A stretch of DNA of 64,000 nucleotides. Source: Anastatus disparis (lineage: Eukaryota > Arthropoda > Insecta > Hymenoptera > Eupelmidae). How positions within the stretch are numbered: the first letter of the stretch is position 1; every line of letters begins with the position of its first letter. Under the pieces are notes generated by a model. That model had not been told where the DNA came from. It searched no databases and saw only the letters and a program-made list of their open reading frames with translations. The stretch spans positions 620,001-684,000 of the forward strand of contig JAFFSR010000087.1 of assembly GCA_017163975.1 (NCBI GenBank). The letters are read 5' to 3'. The position numbers and the translations under genes were made by a program. This document shows positions 25,044 to 35,974 of this stretch, piece by piece.

Positions 25044-25622
25044 GAGTAGCTAGGGAAAGGTTGGTCCACCTCCACAGAGCCCCGCATGCAGAGGTAAGGC
25101 ATTAATACTCGTAGAGGTCGCCCAGTATCTACGAGGCACCGTTTGAGACCCACTGTAACCCCTGGGCCACGAACAACATCGGCACGGTTCGCATTACACC
25201 TTCAGTCAGGAGGTGATATATTTTATTAGCGCCCGATATCTCTCCACCACCAGAGAGAGTCGGGGGGTTGTTTCTTAGTCACCTCGGGCTGCTGAGCCAT
25301 CCTAGATTCAGCTAGGCGAACCCTCGGGCTGACGATGCCAAGCCGGAATTCCCGCGCCCCCGACGCCCGTACCCCAGGCGCCCCGCGGCTCTAAACCGCC
25401 AGGACCCCCAGAAGCCGTCAGTACCAGCAGCACGAGCGCCCCCCACCCCACGTCCCCAGAGCCTGCCTAGCAGGATGAGACGGAAGCAGGGAGGCACTGA
25501 CCCAACATCCCCCGCACGAGAAGATCTTAGGCTCCCAAGTCTCCAAGGCTAAGCTTCCCCACCGTCCTCTTACGAGGCACCCTACAAGGTCCTACAACCC
25601 CTAGAGGAAGATCATCGACTTA

Positions 25623-26156
25623 ATCCAATAAATTTTTCCGACTGAGTTTATTGATTTTATCGACTGAGTCTATTGTCTTTATCAAATTTTATTAACTATT
25701 ATTTCATTCATCATTGAATCATTTAATATTATTTGAATTTAATCTCAATAACGTATGAGTAATATTTCAAAACTGTATTAATAGTATTTGAATTCAGTAT
25801 TTTTTAGTGTTTAAATATGACATCAATAACGATTAAATATATTCAGTATTAACGGTATTAAAATAAAATATTAATAGTTTTTCAATACAAATATTAATTA
25901 TAACCTACAAAATATAGTGGAGTGCATAACTGATGATTATCAACGAAGGAAATTTGATTGATTTTGTAATATGCTTAAATTGAATATATGTGAATAGCTA
26001 ATATACTATACAATCGAAATTATGGGTAATATCGTCATTATAACCTCAAAATTTGACATTTTGCTCATACAAATATTATTTTTGATTACTTTTATATGTT
26101 TATATTTTAGTGAACTATTATTGTTTATAAAATGTATACTCAAATGTTTATCAAAT
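25623..26156. other. Outer end of the right arm
   Basis: This stretch pairs with 1-560 with few differences. AT-rich, no gene. The arm ends within 'tttatcaaataattcc'. Confidence 0.75.
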
Positions 26157-26348
26157 AATTCCAAAGCTATCTTGGAGCTGTGATATTGGCTTAACGTATG
26201 ACTATTATTATTACAATTTATATTTTATTTATTTTTTTATTTTTTTATAGTTAAATAAATTGATAATTATTTATGTTAAAATATCTAAAAAGTGATGCAA
26301 AGTCAGAAAGTATCAGAAACTACTACTATACAAGCTTTACAATTTTTT

Positions 26349-26500
26349 GGGTACGGTAGCTCGTGGTGTAGTGATATACGTGCTTGCCTCGCGTCCGAAG
26401 GGTCATGGGTTATATTCTGATCAAATTCAAAAATATTTTTTTAATGCCTAAATAATTTTTATTTAATTTATATTGAATGAATGAATAAAAAAATATATTG
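26349..26500 (+). mobile_element. Degraded tRNA-derived SINE
   Basis: The phrase 'gtagctcgtggtgtagtgat' followed by 'cgtgcttgcctcgcgtccga' looks like a tRNA-type box A and anticodon region. 'gtcatgggttatattctg' stands where a box B (GGTTCGAATCC) is expected but is mutated. An AT-rich body follows, ending in 'gaatgaatgaataaaaaaat'. This pattern is typical of tRNA-headed SINEs. The box B damage argues against an active tRNA gene or promoter. Confidence 0.6.
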
Positions 26501-26599
26501 GAAAATTAAAATCATGAAACTTTAGAGATTTCAAAGCTCGGTAGGTATCCAGCGGCCCGGCCCTCGCCGCTCGATCAGCTGTTATCGTTTCTGGCTGTT

Positions 26600-26905
26600 T
26601 TTCTCTCAATCCTTGGGTTAGAAAAGGTTCCCCCACCCTACCAAAAAACCATAGACTGATTCGAGCACATTTTAATTCGAGCACAGGTAAATTAGAAAAG
26701 GTTCCCGCCACCCTATATCAATCAGCTGTTTCATCGTCCACACGTAAAACATCGCTTGGGCTAGAAAAGGTTCCCCCACTCTCTCTCAATCATCTCATGT
26801 AATATCACATAAACATCGCTTGGGTTAGAAAAGGTTTCCCCATTCTATTTCTATCATCTCGTGTAATATCTCATAAACATCGCTTGGGTTAGAAAAGGTT
26901 TTCCC
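26600..26905. repeat. Tandem repeat of about 64-bp units
   Basis: 'ttagaaaaggttcccc' and close variants recur at about 26611, 26692, 26761, 26825 and 26890, mostly preceded by 'catcgcttgg' and followed by a variable CT-rich part. The last three units are the most regular (64-65 bp). Non-coding. Confidence 0.8.
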
Positions 26906-27491
26906 ACTCTATATCGTTTCTGGCTCATTTCAGTTCTAAACCAGGTGGGTTAGAATCGGCATGGGTTAAAACTTGCATAGCTCATCTACTCTGATCATAG
27001 ATTTTTAAAATATAAGTCTTTAACTAACAAATTCCCCTTGATTCGTTTCTTAATTGTTATAAATAATGTGGCTGTGATTTAAAAAAAAATCCTATCTCGA
27101 CTCCTATTGGTATAAGAAGTTCTTTTTTTTCAATTTTCGTTTTCAACTCTGCTATGAGAATATTCAAATTAAAAATTCATGAAAGTTATAAATAAAGCTC
27201 CAGCTTCTTTTATTTATAAAAAAATACCCTCTTTTTTAAATCGTTATAAAAAGGATTGTAATTGAATTTTCTCATTCGGTCTTAATGAGATATGAAAATT
27301 TTAACTTCCATGAAGAATTTAATTCCTTATGCTATTTAATATGTTTATCTAAAAAAAATTATAGCTTTCAACATTATGTGTCTTGGGATAAATAATAGCA
27401 AATATTTTAGCAACAAATTAATCGATTTATTGTTACAACCTCTCCTTTTGTTTGGATTTCATGAACGCTTCTTTTAAAAAGTGAAAAAATA

Positions 27492-27640
27492 TTTTTCCCA
27501 ACGCGGTGAGCAAAAACCGATTTTCGGTGCCTGTTTTGAGTGAGCAAAATATCACATTCCCTCACCAAGTGGGCAATGTAGTATTTTGCTCAATCAAAAC
27601 AGACACCAAAATCGGATTCCGCTCATCTTATTGGGAAAAA
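27492..27640. repeat. Short palindromic element (MITE-like hairpin)
   Basis: TTTTTCCCAA at the left is mirrored by TTGGGAAAAA at the right. Internal blocks (tgagcaaaa…ccgattttcggtg and caccaaaatcgg…gctca) also pair. Length about 149 bp, no ORF. Confidence 0.75.
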
Positions 27641-27657
27641 TTCTATACCTAACTCGT

Positions 27658-27750
27658 CACAAAATAGGTCATCCGCTCGTCTTTTTTGTCACTCTCGCTA
27701 CGCTCGAGTAACAAAACGACTCGTGAGGGAATGACCTATTTTGCTCACTA
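27658..27750. repeat. Second hairpin, imperfect palindrome
   Basis: 'caaaataggtcat' at the left and 'atgacctattttg' at the right enclose a GC-richer stem (ccgctcgtc, gacgagc-like; cgctcgag). It directly follows the previous hairpin. Probably a MITE or part of one. Confidence 0.65.
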
Positions 27751-27885
27751 GTATAGTAATGTACTATAAAAAATTATTTTTGCAATAGATAATTGATATG
27801 CAAAAAATAGCAATCTTTTAGGGTTTTTTTGGCTTTTTTTACAATAACTAATCGACGAAAATAATCACAACACCACTTAAATTGT

Positions 27886-27973
27886 AGGTTTTTTAGTTCT
27901 CTAATACTTTTATTATGATTTTTTTTTCTTAAATGCATACGTTGCTTTAGAGAACTAAAAAACCTGTATTGCC
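27886..27973. repeat. Hairpin with 19-bp perfect arms
   Basis: AGGTTTTTTAGTTCTCTAA and its exact reverse complement TTAGAGAACTAAAAAACCT are separated by about 50 bp of AT-rich loop. Confidence 0.85.
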
Positions 27974-29993
27974 CAACTGTGTACCCTCCTGGAAAATTTC
28001 CTATAGTTTTTTTTTTGTTACATTTTATATTAGGTATGTTTTTCCACCGCCCTTAAAAACTCTAAATAGGTTTTACTAAGCTTCCAATAAATGTCTACAA
28101 TAGCCTTTTTTTGCTCTATTGATTAGACTACCACTCTTGAGTAAACAAATGATGAAAAAGTAACAGGAATTCGAAATTTAAGACAATACATCTGTATCGA
28201 AAATAACACGGTAATGACATTGGAGTAAATAAAATAAAAAACATTTTCATACATTTGTCCCAAAAATCAATACTTTTTCAGAAAAAAAATCACGAATCTC
28301 ATCATTGATCTAAAATAACGATTTATTCAGACTTTTTTGCACAATTAAGTAACTTTAAGGAGGCTGCCCAACTGGAGGCTTCGTATATTTTTTCCTCATA
28401 AAAAATAAAAAAAAAAAAGACTTTAAAAAGCCAATTTAACCTGCTCGATTTTTAGATATACTAAATAGTATGTTTGAATCGATCAAGTAAGCATAAAAAT
28501 CAGTATATTAATTTGTAAAAATTCAGGTGAATTCTACATCTAATTTCCAAAAAAAAGTATTCTATTAAGTTTTAACGAAAAATTGACAGTTTTTGAGGAA
28601 AAAATTCATTAAAATATTTATTTAGCAAAAAATTTGGAAAATTCGAAAAATTCCATCACGTTTAAATCCTTACCCCTTTGACCTGTACCTCTAAAATTTT
28701 TTTTGTATATTTTGGGTATCAAATAGAACATTTTCACAGATTTTCGACGAATTCTATTTTTTTGTTAGGTGAGTTGACGTGAAACGTCCCATATATATAA
28801 CGGACGCGTTTTGCTGGATGCACGATCGCCAGGTAATTTTAATAATAAATTACCAAAATATAGATTAAAGTTACATTAATAAGTTCTTGACATGCATTAG
28901 TCACATAATCCATACAGCAAGAAGGATTAAAACACAAGAATCGACGATCTCCTCTAAATGCTTTACTGTCAGAGATGCGATAATTGGTATTTTTATAATT
29001 ATGCAAGGATATACAATCGACGACTTCCTCCAGATGCTTTACCATTGAACGTGCGATAATGTGCACTTTAAAAATAAGATGCATTATTACCTTTATTATC
29101 TGAAATTAGTGTAAATCAGATTCAATTTAATGAATTCAGAATCATTTTATTAATTTTAAATTATTGAATTTATTTAATATAAACAATCCACTTTAAAATA
29201 AATTACAAAGATACAATAATTTATTTAAATAAACAATTAAATGAAATGAGTATTTTATATCAAGCTAGTCTCTACATTTTGCCGCGTAGAGAGTTGGATC
29301 AAGAATCCGATAGAATACATCTTAGATGTTACATGATCAAACATCTAAGAGAGAATGAGAGAGCTTGGATAGATTCACTCTTTTTTATATTATTTCATAA
29401 ATCTTCTATGAAGTTCTATTTCTCACTAAAGAATTATACATTAGGAAATAGAATGTTCGATAAAATTCATTTTATATATTTGCCAAAGAAACCTTTAATT
29501 AAGATAAATATATTTGCAAAAGAAACATTTTATTTCCTTGACATTCCAAAAAACTATTTTTAATAATCTATTTTATTATTTATCATCTAGAAAAGCTAAT
29601 TTTTTATATTTTAATTTCTATCTTCAATCTTTAAATAGAATAATCATTTTTATACATATTATAGAAATTGAATGTTCTATTTATGTATAAACAAATATTT
29701 TAAAAAATTACATCCAATATAATTTATTATTAATAATCAAATATTGATAATACTTTTTCATTAACAGAAATAGAACATTCTATTTCTATATTCATTTTAC
29801 TATTTCTATATATATACATTTTGACTTATCTTCGTTATCGGCCTCAGTAGGTAACTATGAAGTCCTACTTATTCTTTACGTAATTTAGATTTATTTTTAC
29901 AGAAAATTATTCTATGTCTTAAATAATGTCCAATTATTTATAAAACATTTATATTCAATTTAATAATTCTATGCAAAATTGATATGAGCCGTT

Positions 29994-29997
<4 letters not shown>
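27974..29997. other. Intergenic stretch without a convincing gene
   Basis: AT-rich DNA. One local duplication is visible: 'aatcgacga' … 'ctccta/gatgcttta' … 'gcgataat' occurs at about 28939 and again at about 29015. The short open frames here (28839-29084 minus and 29246-29563 plus) have no recognisable domain. Near 29448, 29664 and 29765 the phrase 'aatagaatgttc' or its complement recurs. Confidence 0.5.

Positions 29998-30047
<50 letters not shown>
29998..30047. repeat. (TA)n microsatellite next to a possible transposon end
   Basis: About 24 TA units, followed by 'cagggtgggccaaaagtacc'. From memory, such CAGGGTG… starts occur in many insect non-autonomous repeats. The partner end was not found. 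Confidence 0.7.
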
Positions 30048-30051
<4 letters not shown>

Positions 30052-31989
30052 CAGGGTGGGCCAAAAGTACCGGAACGGCGAAATAACTCTGCGGGATTGT
30101 ATTTTAGGAGAAAAAGCTTTAAACAAAAGATAGAGGATATTTTCTTGGCTATTCGACGGTGATAATGACCATGACCTTGACCATAACCTTGAATGCTATT
30201 TCAAGGTCAAGTTAATTTCTTTAAATGGGAACCCATTATTTTCACCTCAGAAATGAAAAGAGCTGAAAATTTTACGTCCTGATATGTATTTACTTAAAAT
30301 TTTACCCATAAGCCATAAAACCAAAACCCTTGAACGCTAAAACTCATGAACGCTAAATCCATAACTTCTAAAATCATAAATCCTAAACCTATAAGCCCAA
30401 AGCTCACGAACCCTAAAACCATAAGTTCAAAACCCAGAAAACCCTAAACTCATAAACCATAAACCCAACCTGATTTTGAAATATAACCTCTCAAAGTTGG
30501 TATTTCGCTATTTTTGCATGTATTGCGAAAAAAATCGGAATGTTTTGTAAAACATTGTAACGAAAAATATAAAATTAAATCCCTTAAGTCATAAAACTCA
30601 TAAACCATCAACCCTTAACCCCTAAAACCCACAATCCCTTAAACATAAACTTATATATTCAAATGCTCAAACCCATAAAGTTAAAAATCCATTAATTTTG
30701 AATTTTCAACTTATAAATCTAATTTCATAGACCTTTAGGTCCATAAACCCTAAACCCATGAGCGCTAACTCCATAAACTCTAAACCATGAACCCTAAACC
30801 CATAAGCTCTAAACCTATAAACGCTAAGCCCATAAACTTTAAAACCATAAAACTAAAATTTGGAAAACCCTTAACCCATGAACTTAAAACACATAAGGTC
30901 TAAACTTAAAAACTCTAGCTCTATGAACACACAAACCTTTAAATCATTTACTCTTAAGGCACAAACTCTTAACTTTCAAACTCTGAAACCATAATTTTTA
31001 GACACATAATATCCAATCTTATAAGGCTAAACCAATAAACCCTAAAACAATAAACCCGCTAACCTTCAAACCATGAACTTTAGACTAAGAATCTCTTACC
31101 TCATTAACACTCGCGGAATGAACCCTTAACCGATAAACATAGAATGTATTATTTCTAAAATTAGTAACTTTAAACTTATAAAGTTAAATATATAAATGCT
31201 AGAACCGTGAAACCTTAATCCGCGAAACATGAATCCATAAACTTTAAATCCACAAACACTTGACCCATTAACCTATAACGTATAAACTCGTAATCTATGA
31301 ATCCTAACAATCATTCCTAAACATTAAAATCCTAAACTAATTAACTCTAAACCCTCAAGCCCTTAACCCTTAAATCTTAACGTAGAAACCTTAAGCCCTA
31401 AACCTTAGTTGATTGAACATTTAACCTCAAAACCATAAATCATTAAAGGCATAAACTTTTAACCTGAAGCTCTAAGTCCCCAAACCCTTAACTTATGGAA
31501 TCCTTACCTACGAACCCTCAAGCCACAAACCTCAAAGCCACAATCTTTATACCCACAAACCCTTAACTCATAAAATCCTAACCTACGAACCTTGAAGCCA
31601 TAAACCTTACAGCGACAAGTTCTAAACCCACAAACCCTTAACCCATAAAATCCTAACCTACCAACCTTGAAGCCCTAAAGCCACAAATTGTAAACCCACA
31701 AACCCTTAACCTTTAACTCTTAACGTACAAACTCTTAATCCTTGAATCCTAACTTAATAAACATTTTACCTTATACTCTAAACCCATAAACTCTTAACCC
31801 TTAAGTCTTACAGTAAAAACCCTTAACTCCTAAACTCTAACCGAATAAACCTTAAACCTAAAAACCCTTGATCAATAAACTCTAAACCTACAACCCATAA
31901 AATTCTAACCTACGAATTTTAAAGCCATAAACCCTACAGGCACAAGATCTAAATCCACAACTCTTAACTCTTCACAAACAAATCCTTAA

Positions 31990-32222
31990 CCCTTTGAGGG
32001 GCACATTTTTCTGTAAAAAAACGGGTTTTTTGAGATTAATTGTTTATAACAAATACTTCAATTAATGAATATTTGCAATTTCTCTATAAAATCTAATAAA
32101 TCAGGTATTCAAGAGTTCAAAAAGTCTTATAGATGTCTTAAAAAGGCATATACGTTTTAGAAATACGGAAAAATCCAAAACCAAATAGGTGGGACAAATA
32201 CGTACCACTGCCCCTCAAAGGG
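31990..32222. mobile_element. piggyBac-like MITE with TTAA target duplication
   Basis: TTAA flanks both ends (31986-31989 and 32223-32226). Terminal inverted repeats are CCCTTTGAGGGGCA and TGCCCCTCAAAGGG. Length 233 bp, no ORF. TTAA duplication plus CCC…GGG termini are the hallmark of the piggyBac superfamily. It is inserted in the telomere-like array. Confidence 0.85.
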
Positions 32223-32299
32223 TTAACCCCTGAACCCTAACACAATAAACCTTTAACCTAAAACTCTAAACCCACATACCCTTAACCGTTAACCCTTAA

Positions 32300-32681
32300 G
32301 AGGAGGTCGGGTATATCTGTCCTTTTTTAATCAAAGAATTGATTTTTTTACGAAAATTAATAATCGTAGCAAAAAATAAGAAGAAAGCCCCATCTCGTAT
32401 AATAAAAAGCTAGATTTTCTTTTATGAGGAAAAATTATTTTTATCGCTTCGTTTTTAAGAAAACCTTGAAAAACTGAATTGTTTATCCTAACCTATATTT
32501 TTTAAGTTTTTCAAGGTTTTCCTCATAACGGATCAATAAAAATAATTTTTTCTCATCAAAGAGAATATTGCTTTTTATGATACAAGATGGGGCTATCTCC
32601 TTATTTTTTGCTACAATTATTAGTTTTTGCAAAAAATAAATTCTTTGATTAGAAAAGAAGACAGAGATATACGACCTGCTC
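32300..32681. mobile_element. Long palindromic MITE flanked by TTAA
   Basis: TTAA at 32296-32299 and 32682-32685. The ends pair as GAGGAGGTCG…TATATCT with AGATATACGACCTGCTC, and pairing continues through most of the 382 bp (for example 'aaccttgaaaaac' with 'gtttttcaaggtt'). No ORF. A second TTAA insertion in the same array. Confidence 0.78.
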
Positions 32682-35165
32682 TTAACTCTTATCGTATAAT
32701 GTTATAACCCATAAGCTTAGAACTTATAAGGTTAAACCCACAAATCCTAAACATGCGAGACCTTAAGACATAAACTCTATGCGCACAAAAACTTAACCCT
32801 TGGCTCTTAACATACAAATACTCATACAAATACTTCAACTCTGAACCCTATCCCAATAAACCTTAAACCTAAAAACCTTTAACCAATAAACCACAAACCC
32901 TCAAACCCTTAATTCATGAAATTCCAACCTACAAATCCTGAAGCCATAAATCCTAAATTCATAACCCCTAATTCCACAAACTCTTAACTCTTAACCCCTG
33001 AACCCTAACTCAATAAACCTTTAACCTGAAAACCCTGAAGCAATAAACTCTAAAACTGCTATCCCCAAACTCATAAACATTCAGCATAATAACATTTATA
33101 AACTTAATAAATTCATAAATTGATAAACCCCAAACCGATTAACCTTAAACCCAAAAACCACAATTTTTGGTTCTAAAGTGTCAACGAAAACCATGGGGCA
33201 AATTCTCATGGTACGGACAACATTCATAAATAAAAAGTCTTCATTATTGTTGGCATTTTCACTTATTATTTTTTATTTTTATATATAGGCAACTAATTTT
33301 TAATTATTTGTATTTTATATTTTCAGGTTTTAATAGTATCTGGTCCCCTTAAGGTTTATTGGGTTAAAGGTCACGGATTAAGGACTTTTACATTAACAGT
33401 TAAAGGTTAAGGGCTTGTGTGGCTTCAGGGTTTAGGGCTTTACGAATCGTAGGTTAAGATTTTGTAAGATAAGAGTTCAAAATGGTTTGGAGCTTATTGG
33501 TTTAAGATCTTTAGGTTTCAAGTTCACTGAATTGAAGTTCAGCAGTTAGTACGTCATGAGTTAAAGGTTAAGGGTTTGTGGGTTCAAGGCATTAAGATTT
33601 GTAGGTTAAAATTTTATAAGTTGAGGGTTAGAGGGTTTAGAATTTATTGGTTTGAGGTTAAAGGTTCAAGGGGTTCGGATTTAGAGGTTAAGAGTTTGTA
33701 AGTTAAGAGGTAAGGGTTAAGAGTTTTTGGGATTAGGGCTAGTGGCTTGTGGTTTATGTCTTCAGGATTCGTACGTCAAGATTTTATGAGTTAAGGGTTT
33801 AGAAGTTTAAAGATTGTTGATTTATGGTTTTTAGATTTAAGGTTTAATGGGTTAGGGCTCAGGGGTTATGGGTTAGTACATTGTGAGTTAGGAGTTATGG
33901 ACTTATAGGTTTAGGGCTTTAAGGTGAGTAGCTTAGAATTTCTGAGTTAAGGATTTGAGGGTTTATAGTTCATTGATTTAAGATTTTTAAAATTAAGGTT
34001 TATTGGGTTAGGGTTCAGGAGTTGAAAGTTTTTACGTTAATAGTTAAGAGTCTGGGGCTTGCGGCTCAGGGTTATGTGGCTTTATGATATGTAGGTTAGA
34101 ATTTTGTAAAATAAGGTTTAAGAGTATTGTTTTACAGTCTTGAGGTTGAAGGTTTAATGTGTTAGAGTTTCGGGCTTAAAGATGTGTATATTAAGATTTA
34201 AGAGTTAAGGGTTCAAAGGTTTAGAGTTAATTGCTTTAGAGTTTGAGGATTATTATGTTATAGTTCATGGGTTAGGGGTTTGTACCTTATGGGTTAATGT
34301 GTTGAGGGTTTGTGATTATGGAGGTTATGGGTCTAGGTTTCGCTGATTAAAGTTTTACGGTTTAAGCGTTTATATGTTCAACCTTATAGGTTTGGGGCTA
34401 CTGGGTTTATGGCTTATGAGCTCAGAGTTAATGAACTCTAAAAGTCCATGGTATAAGATTTATGAGTTGAAAATTCGAAATTTATGAATTTTTGAATTTA
34501 TGGGTTTGAGAATTTAAATATATAAGTTTATGTCTAATAGATTATGGGCCTTAGGGCTTAAGGGTTGAGGGTTTATGAGATTTATAAATTGAGGGATTTA
34601 ATTTTATGTTTTTCGTTACAATGTTTTACAAAACATTCCGGTTTTTTTAATACTTATACAAAAATAGCAAAATACCAACTTTGAGAGGTTATATTACAAA
34701 ATTAGGTTGAGTTTAAGGTTTATGGATTAAGGGTTTTCCGGGTTTTGAATTCATGGTTTTAGAGTATATGGGCTGAGGGTCTATGAGCTTTAGGTTTATA
34801 AGTTTGGGGTTTCTAATTTTAGAGGTTATAGATTTAGCGTTCATGGGTTTTGGGTTTACGACTTATGGATTTGGGGTTGATGGGTTTCAGGCCTACATTT
34901 TCAGATATATGAGTTAAAGATTTAAAATCAAAGAATTTTTAAGTTTATGGGTTTAAGGATTTTAATATATAAGTTTATGTCTGAGGAATTATGGGTTTTA
35001 GGGCTCAAGGGCTTAGTGTTTATGAATTTTATGACTTAAGGGATTTAATTTTATGTTTTTTATTACAATATTTCACATAACATTCCGATTTTTTTGGTAA
35101 TACATGCAAAAATAGCGAAACACCAACTTTGAGAGGTTATATTTCAAAATCAGATTGTCGTACAG

Positions 35166-35974
35166 AATTTTGGAGGACAGATTTGGATTTGGCATTTAAA
35201 AAACTTAAAGAAAATTGGTATTGGAACTCAACATGAGACTCTAGATCATTGTAGTAAGCAATAATATTCTATATTTACAAAAATGTTTAAGTTTAGCCTT
35301 TATTTGTAAAAAGTACAGTGAATATTCTGATACCGCCGTATTTTTTTCCCATTCCAGATTATCTCAGCTTCAACTTCGAATAAGGTTTATGGAATCGTCT
35401 TAAGTCTAGCCAAAGTTCTTCGATTTTGAAAAAAAAAATCTGCAAAAGGGCCTTTGTGCGCCGATGCAAGCAGAGAACGTGAATTCAAACTCTTAAGTAA
35501 AGACGGAATTAAGAAAATACACAGAGTTATAATCGCAACGTTGACACTCTTATAGTACATTGCGTTTAAGCTTGTGTTCATGTATACCTATACAGTCCAA
35601 ACATGTATTGGTGCGTATGAAACGTATGGTCACAGACAAATAGTTCTTTACAAAAAAGCGACTGTGTTTACGTCACGCCGTCTATATTTTACATTAGACT
35701 TTTGATACTAACTGTAACACGCCAACTGCCTTAATGGCTAATAATGTATTATTCTAGTAAACGTTAATAGTCACAATTATGAATATAAAAAAACTAATTT
35801 ACAAATAATCAAAATTCGATGACAAAATTTTTGTGTTAGCTGACAAAATTATACATATAAACAGGTTCTATTTTAAATTTCTTGAGGAAATGACTATTTT
35901 GTAAGATTTATAGCAGTTAATTACACAAGAAATAAATGAAATCATTTTTATTTTCTTAAAAGCAAGTTATATAT
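35166..35974. other. Intergenic, nothing recognised
   Basis: AT-rich DNA between the telomere-like array and the DDE transposon. A 64-codon minus-strand open stretch near 35387-35581 has no domain and is not supported. Confidence 0.5.

Larger units (their letters stand above)
20096..25610 (-). mobile_element. I-group non-LTR retrotransposon with RNase H, 12-bp TSD
   Basis: A 5.5-kb LINE on the minus strand. ATCATCGACTTA occurs directly before it (20084-20095) and directly after it (25611-25622). The left arm carries the empty site with one copy (near 570-582). Order on the minus strand: 5' UTR of about 570 bp that is GC-rich (25.3-25.5 kb), ORF1, a 12-bp gap, ORF2 with endonuclease, RT, RNase H and a terminal CCHC-like knuckle, a short 3' UTR, and a tail of TAA units. 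RNase H and the TAA tail fit the I/LOA/R1 group. Two frameshifts make ORF2 inactive. The perfect TSD indicates a young insertion. Confidence 0.92.
15840..26156. repeat. Right arm of a giant inverted repeat
   Basis: This is the reverse-complement partner of the left arm. Similarity stops at about 26156, where the sequence changes to unrelated DNA (aattccaaagc). The arm has one large private insertion, the minus-strand LINE at 20096-25610. It also has a private 16-bp hairpin near 18736-18772. With insertions removed each arm is about 5 kb, so the underlying unit is a roughly 10-kb fold-back. No protein-coding potential is seen in the arm's own sequence at 16.4-19.9 kb. Shared ends, shared internal order and private insertions support a real chromosomal structure. 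Confidence 0.92.
30290..35165. repeat. Degenerate telomere-like array arranged as an inverted repeat
   Basis: From about 30.30 to 33.17 kb the + strand is a chain of 7-8-bp words such as ccctaaa, cccataa, ctctaaa and cccttaa. From about 33.34 to 35.03 kb the + strand reads the complement type (ttagggt, ttatggg, tttaagg). The 170-bp turning zone at 33.17-33.34 kb is ordinary AT-rich DNA. A conserved 130-bp island occurs at about 30478-30610 and, inverted, at about 34575-34705 and 35035-35155. The units resemble TTAGGG/TTTAGGG-type telomeric DNA but are far too variable to be a functional telomere. No gene is present. Confidence 0.85.

Noticed and set aside
25312..25497. GC-rich 61-residue minus-strand frame
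   Set aside because: Lies in the 5' UTR of the I-group LINE. No start context or family.
26349..26425. tRNA gene
   Set aside because: Box B is mutated and no full cloverleaf can be drawn. A SINE head fits better.
29246..29563. 105-residue frame on the + strand
   Set aside because: AT-driven composition, no domain, no neighbours or signals.
30290..33170. Functional telomere
   Set aside because: Units vary at almost every step, the array is internal and it reverses direction.
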